DNA of 7,901 nt from HGM04593 sp045647745 (lineage in GTDB: Bacteria > Bacteroidota > Bacteroidia > Bacteroidales > Bacteroidaceae), in the NCBI GenBank assembly GCA_045647745.1, contig JAZRMQ010000065.1:1-7901 (forward strand), given 5' to 3'. The stretch's first letter is position 1, and every line of letters starts with the position of its first letter. Shown here one piece after another: positions 6,612-7,901 of this stretch. The position numbers and the translations under genes are program-made. The notes under the pieces are model-generated. The model searched no databases, had not been told where the DNA came from, and saw only the letters and a program-made list of their open reading frames with translations.

Positions 6612-6640
6612 TGTCATCCTGAGCGAAGTCGAAGGATCTC
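6612..6640 (+). repeat. Dispersed intergenic repeat, plus-strand copy
   Basis: TGTCATCCTGAGCG followed by AAGTCGAAGGATCTC. From memory, sequences of this type (GTCAT.CTGAGCGAAG..GAAGGATCTC) occur in many copies between genes in Bacteroidota and other genomes; this cannot be checked here. ACAATGTCAT recurs exactly 50 bases later (6608-6617 and 6658-6667), where the next copy is interrupted by the IS. Confidence 0.65.
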
Positions 6641-6657
6641 TAAATTTTTCGTCGCAC

Positions 6658-6668
6658 ACAATGTCATT
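6658..6668 (+). repeat. Left half of a dispersed repeat interrupted by the IS
   Basis: ACAATGTCATT starts another copy of the repeat, but after CT at 6669-6670 the sequence changes to ATATTTGC. The expected continuation (TGAGC) appears at 7897-7901, right after the IS right end. The two halves rebuild the repeat, which fixes both ends of the element. Confidence 0.7.
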
Positions 6669-6669
6669 C

Positions 6670-6677
6670 TATATTTG
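6670..6677 (+). promoter_or_regulatory. -7 half of a junction promoter at the IS left end
   Basis: TATATTTG matches the Bacteroides -7 box TAnnTTTG exactly. In a circle that joins the right end (to 7895) to core CT and the left end, TTTG at 7873-7876 falls 20 bases upstream (19 bases 7877-7895 plus C6669). The joined ends would make a full promoter starting RNA near 6683, just before the first hairpin. In the integrated state only TTTT (6646-6649) stands at that distance. Confidence 0.6.
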
Positions 6678-6682
6678 CATAA

Positions 6683-6875
6683 AGAAACGAAGATAGCGAT
6701 TTCTCGCTATCTTCGCAAGCGGACAGAAGCAGTAAAGGATAAAGATTATTAACTGTCATTGGCACTGAAGATACCGTTCAAAATGTTAATCCCCTTTACT
6801 CTCTTTGTTAGATTTCGAACAGTTCATTAGGCGTTAGAGCCTGTATTTAGAATCGATGGAACAAACAAAGATCCT
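6683..6875 (+). ncRNA. Predicted bridge RNA of the IS110 element
   Basis: Guide RNA that would bring target and donor DNA together for the transposase, as known for IS621. Parts seen: (1) 5' hairpin, CGAAGATAGCGA (6688-6699) with TCGCTATCTTCG (6704-6715), 12 perfect pairs, TTTC loop. (2) Target loop: outer stem AGTAAAGG/CCTTTACT (6731-6738/6793-6800), inner stem ATTAAC/GTTAAT (6748-6753/6785-6790), left guide TGTCATT (6754-6760), short tip (6761-6775), right guide GTTCAAAAT (6776-6784). (3) Donor loop: outer stem TCTTTGTT/AACAAAGA (6802-6809/6864-6871), inner stem TCGA/TCGA (6815-6818/6853-6856), left guide ACAGTTCATT (6819-6828), tip AGGC/GCCT (6829-6832/6839-6842), right guide ATTTAGAAT (6845-6853). 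The guides match the flanks and the IS ends. Ends of the RNA are estimates. RDG base 6853 is shared with the inner stem, so one of the two pairings must give way. Confidence 0.82.
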
Positions 6876-6902
6876 TCTGTAAACTTTTAAAATTTTATAG
6901 GC

Positions 6903-7868
6903 ATGGCAAATGTAAACAAAATTATTGGAATTGACATCTCTAAAGAGAAATTTGACGTGTGTTTTTCTTTTCAGCCTTGCGATTATAGCTCCAGGAGCTA
7001 CAATTACAATGCAGAAGGAATCAAGTCGTTTATGAAAAATGTACCATCGGACAGTGTATGTATTATGGAAGCAACAGGAGTTTATCATTTGCGATTAGCC
7101 TATGCCTTGAACAAACTGGGTGTGTTTGTTTCAGTAGTCAATCCATTATCGGTAAAGAACTTCTCTCGCGCAGTAATGTGCCGCACGAAGACAGACAAGG
7201 CTGATGCAAGACTGCTTGTCGATTATGCACGCAGAATGGAACTGACAGAGTGGAAACCAACATCGGACAACTATATCCGCATACAACAGATATACCGCAG
7301 TATAGAGTTGTTTCTAGGCAACATCACTCAGTTTGAAAATCAGTTGGAAGCAATTAACAATTCACCTGTCGGCAATCCAAAGCTCTGTCGTATGCTGCGT
7401 AAACACATAAAGACGCTTCATAAGCAGATTGTACTGCTGGAAAAGCAGATAGAGGAACTTATTGCAAAGGATGACAAAACCGTGGTGGAGCATATCAGCT
7501 CTGTTCCGGGTGTAGGAAAGAAAACGACCATTGCTCTGCTTACTGCAACAAAAGGCATGCACGGCTTTGACAACTATCGGCAGGTTAGCTCTTATTTTGG
7601 ACTATGCCCCAGAATATACGATTCCGGCAAGTCGGTGCATGGAAGGGCGCACATTTGCAAGATGGGGATGGGGTGGATAAGGAAATTGCTGTATATGTGC
7701 GCCATTTCAGCCGCACGACACAATAGGGCGTGCGCCTCTCTCTACGAACGGTTGCGCCAAAAAGGGAAAGCTGTAAAGGTTGCTTTAATTGCTGTTGCAA
7801 ATAAACTTTTGAAGCAGATTTTCGCCATTGTGAAGAATAATTGCGCGTATAGCGAATTTTATGCTTGA
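6903..7868 (+). CDS. IS110-family transposase (DEDD/Ser recombinase)
   Basis: 321 residues, usual for the family. It catalyses RNA-guided recombination between IS ends and target. The N-terminal RuvC-like (DEDD) domain shows Asp11 in GIDISKEKFDV, Glu56 in IMEATGVY, and Asp98 and Asp101 in RTKTDKADARL. A helical, charged middle (about 139-195, probable coiled coil) links to the C-terminal Transposase_20 domain: SVPGVGKKTTIALL (200-213), YFGLCPRIYDSGKS with Ser241 as the expected nucleophile, and KMGMGWIRKLLYMCAI (253-268). All expected catalytic residues are present and the frame is intact, so it looks active. ATG 6903 places GIDIS at the standard distance from the N-terminus; no Shine-Dalgarno sequence is seen (TTTTATAGGC precedes). 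It follows the predicted bridge RNA by about 27 bases and may share its transcript. Confidence 0.95.
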   Translation: MANVNKIIGIDISKEKFDVCFSFQPCDYSSRSYNYNAEGIKSFMKNVPSDSVCIMEATGVYHLRLAYALNKLGVFVSVVNPLSVKNFSRAVMCRTKTDKADARLLVDYARRMELTEWKPTSDNYIRIQQIYRSIELFLGNITQFENQLEAINNSPVGNPKLCRMLRKHIKTLHKQIVLLEKQIEELIAKDDKTVVEHISSVPGVGKKTTIALLTATKGMHGFDNYRQVSSYFGLCPRIYDSGKSVHGRAHICKMGMGWIRKLLYMCAISAARHNRACASLYERLRQKGKAVKVALIAVANKLLKQIFAIVKNNCAYSEFYA

Positions 7869-7895
7869 TTTATTTGGATTTTAACACAGTTCATT
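7869..7895 (+). other. IS110 right end with -33 box and left-donor sequence
   Basis: The 27-base right end contains TTTG (7873-7876), which can serve as the -33 box in the circle, and ends with ACAGTTCATT (7886-7895). That 10-mer is identical to 6819-6828 in the donor loop of the predicted RNA, so it is the left donor sequence read by the guide. Core TT and flank GAGC follow. Confidence 0.75.
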
Positions 7896-7901
7896 TTGAG
7901 C

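Larger units (their letters stand above)
6669..7897 (+). mobile_element. IS110-family insertion sequence (complete or nearly so)
   Basis: About 1.23 kb: left end 6669-6902, transposase 6903-7868, right end 7869-7897. Boundaries come from the split dispersed repeat (TGTCATT before, GAGC after) and from guide matches in the predicted bridge RNA. There are no terminal inverted repeats and no long target duplication, as is usual for IS110. The long left end and very short right end fit the IS110 (IS621-like) group, in which the RNA lies upstream of the transposase, rather than the IS1111 group. The two-base core reads CT at the left (6669-6670) and TT at the right (7896-7897). Only 4 bases of right flank are visible. 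Confidence 0.85.

Noticed and set aside
6486..6668. CRISPR-like array from the 50-base spacing of ACAATGTCAT
   Set aside because: Only two units in register, neighbouring copies are inverted, and no cas genes; fits dispersed repeats.
6688..6715. 12-bp hairpin as the GH35 terminator
   Set aside because: No U-tract follows, it lies inside the IS borders, and it fits the 5' hairpin of the predicted bridge RNA.
6834..7088. 84-codon minus-strand ORF over the IS left end
   Set aside because: Covers the donor loop and transposase start in antisense; no recognisable protein.
6669..7901. Terminal inverted repeats of the IS
   Set aside because: None found at the borders; the only shared sequence is the direct 10-mer explained as a donor guide.

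Overview
The window looks like chromosomal DNA of a Bacteroidales bacterium (Bacteroidota), probably from a gut-type habitat. Upstream of several genes there are boxes fitting the Bacteroides -7 consensus TAnnTTTG, Shine-Dalgarno sequences are absent or weak, and the gene content (Bacteroidales-type integrase, GH35 lipoprotein, GAPDH) fits. No species is assigned.

Layout. 1-642 (minus): N-terminal part of a tyrosine recombinase that runs off the left edge, so an integrated element probably lies to the left. 643-969: its promoter, a cluster of short direct repeats, and two hairpin terminators for guaA. 970-2277 (minus): a GMP synthase whose glutaminase half is shortened and lacks the catalytic Cys and the HPE motif, while the ATP-pyrophosphatase and dimerisation parts are intact. 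2384-2569 (minus): a tiny transcription unit with a -7 box, a 25-codon ORF resembling the first residues of MscL, and a strong terminator. 2764-4053 (plus): promoter, a 29-residue lipoprotein ORF, the glycolytic gene gap and its terminator. 4173-6485 (plus): a 770-residue GH35 beta-galactosidase lipoprotein with a C-terminal F5/8-type carbohydrate-binding domain. 6486-6668: several copies of a dispersed repeat (core TGTCAT.CTGAGCG..GAAG.ATCTC) in both orientations. 6669-7897: a nearly complete IS110-family element.

The main discovery is in the IS110 element. Its 232-base non-coding left end can be folded by eye into the bridge-RNA plan known from IS621: a 12-bp 5' hairpin, a target-binding loop and a donor-binding loop. 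The guides can be read directly. The target loop carries TGTCATT, identical to the left flank, and GTTCAAAAT, complementary to the right flank. The donor loop carries ACAGTTCATT, identical to the IS right end, and ATTTAGAAT, nearly complementary to the IS left end. The flanks together rebuild the dispersed repeat (TGTCATT-TT-GAGC), so the element appears to be programmed to enter that repeat family. Joining the right end to the left end in a circle would also create a Bacteroides-type promoter (TTTG-N20-TATATTTG) just ahead of the RNA.

The rest is housekeeping: purine synthesis (guaA), glycolysis (gap) and galactoside use (GH35). There is no sign that these form one operon; each has its own promoter or terminator candidates.
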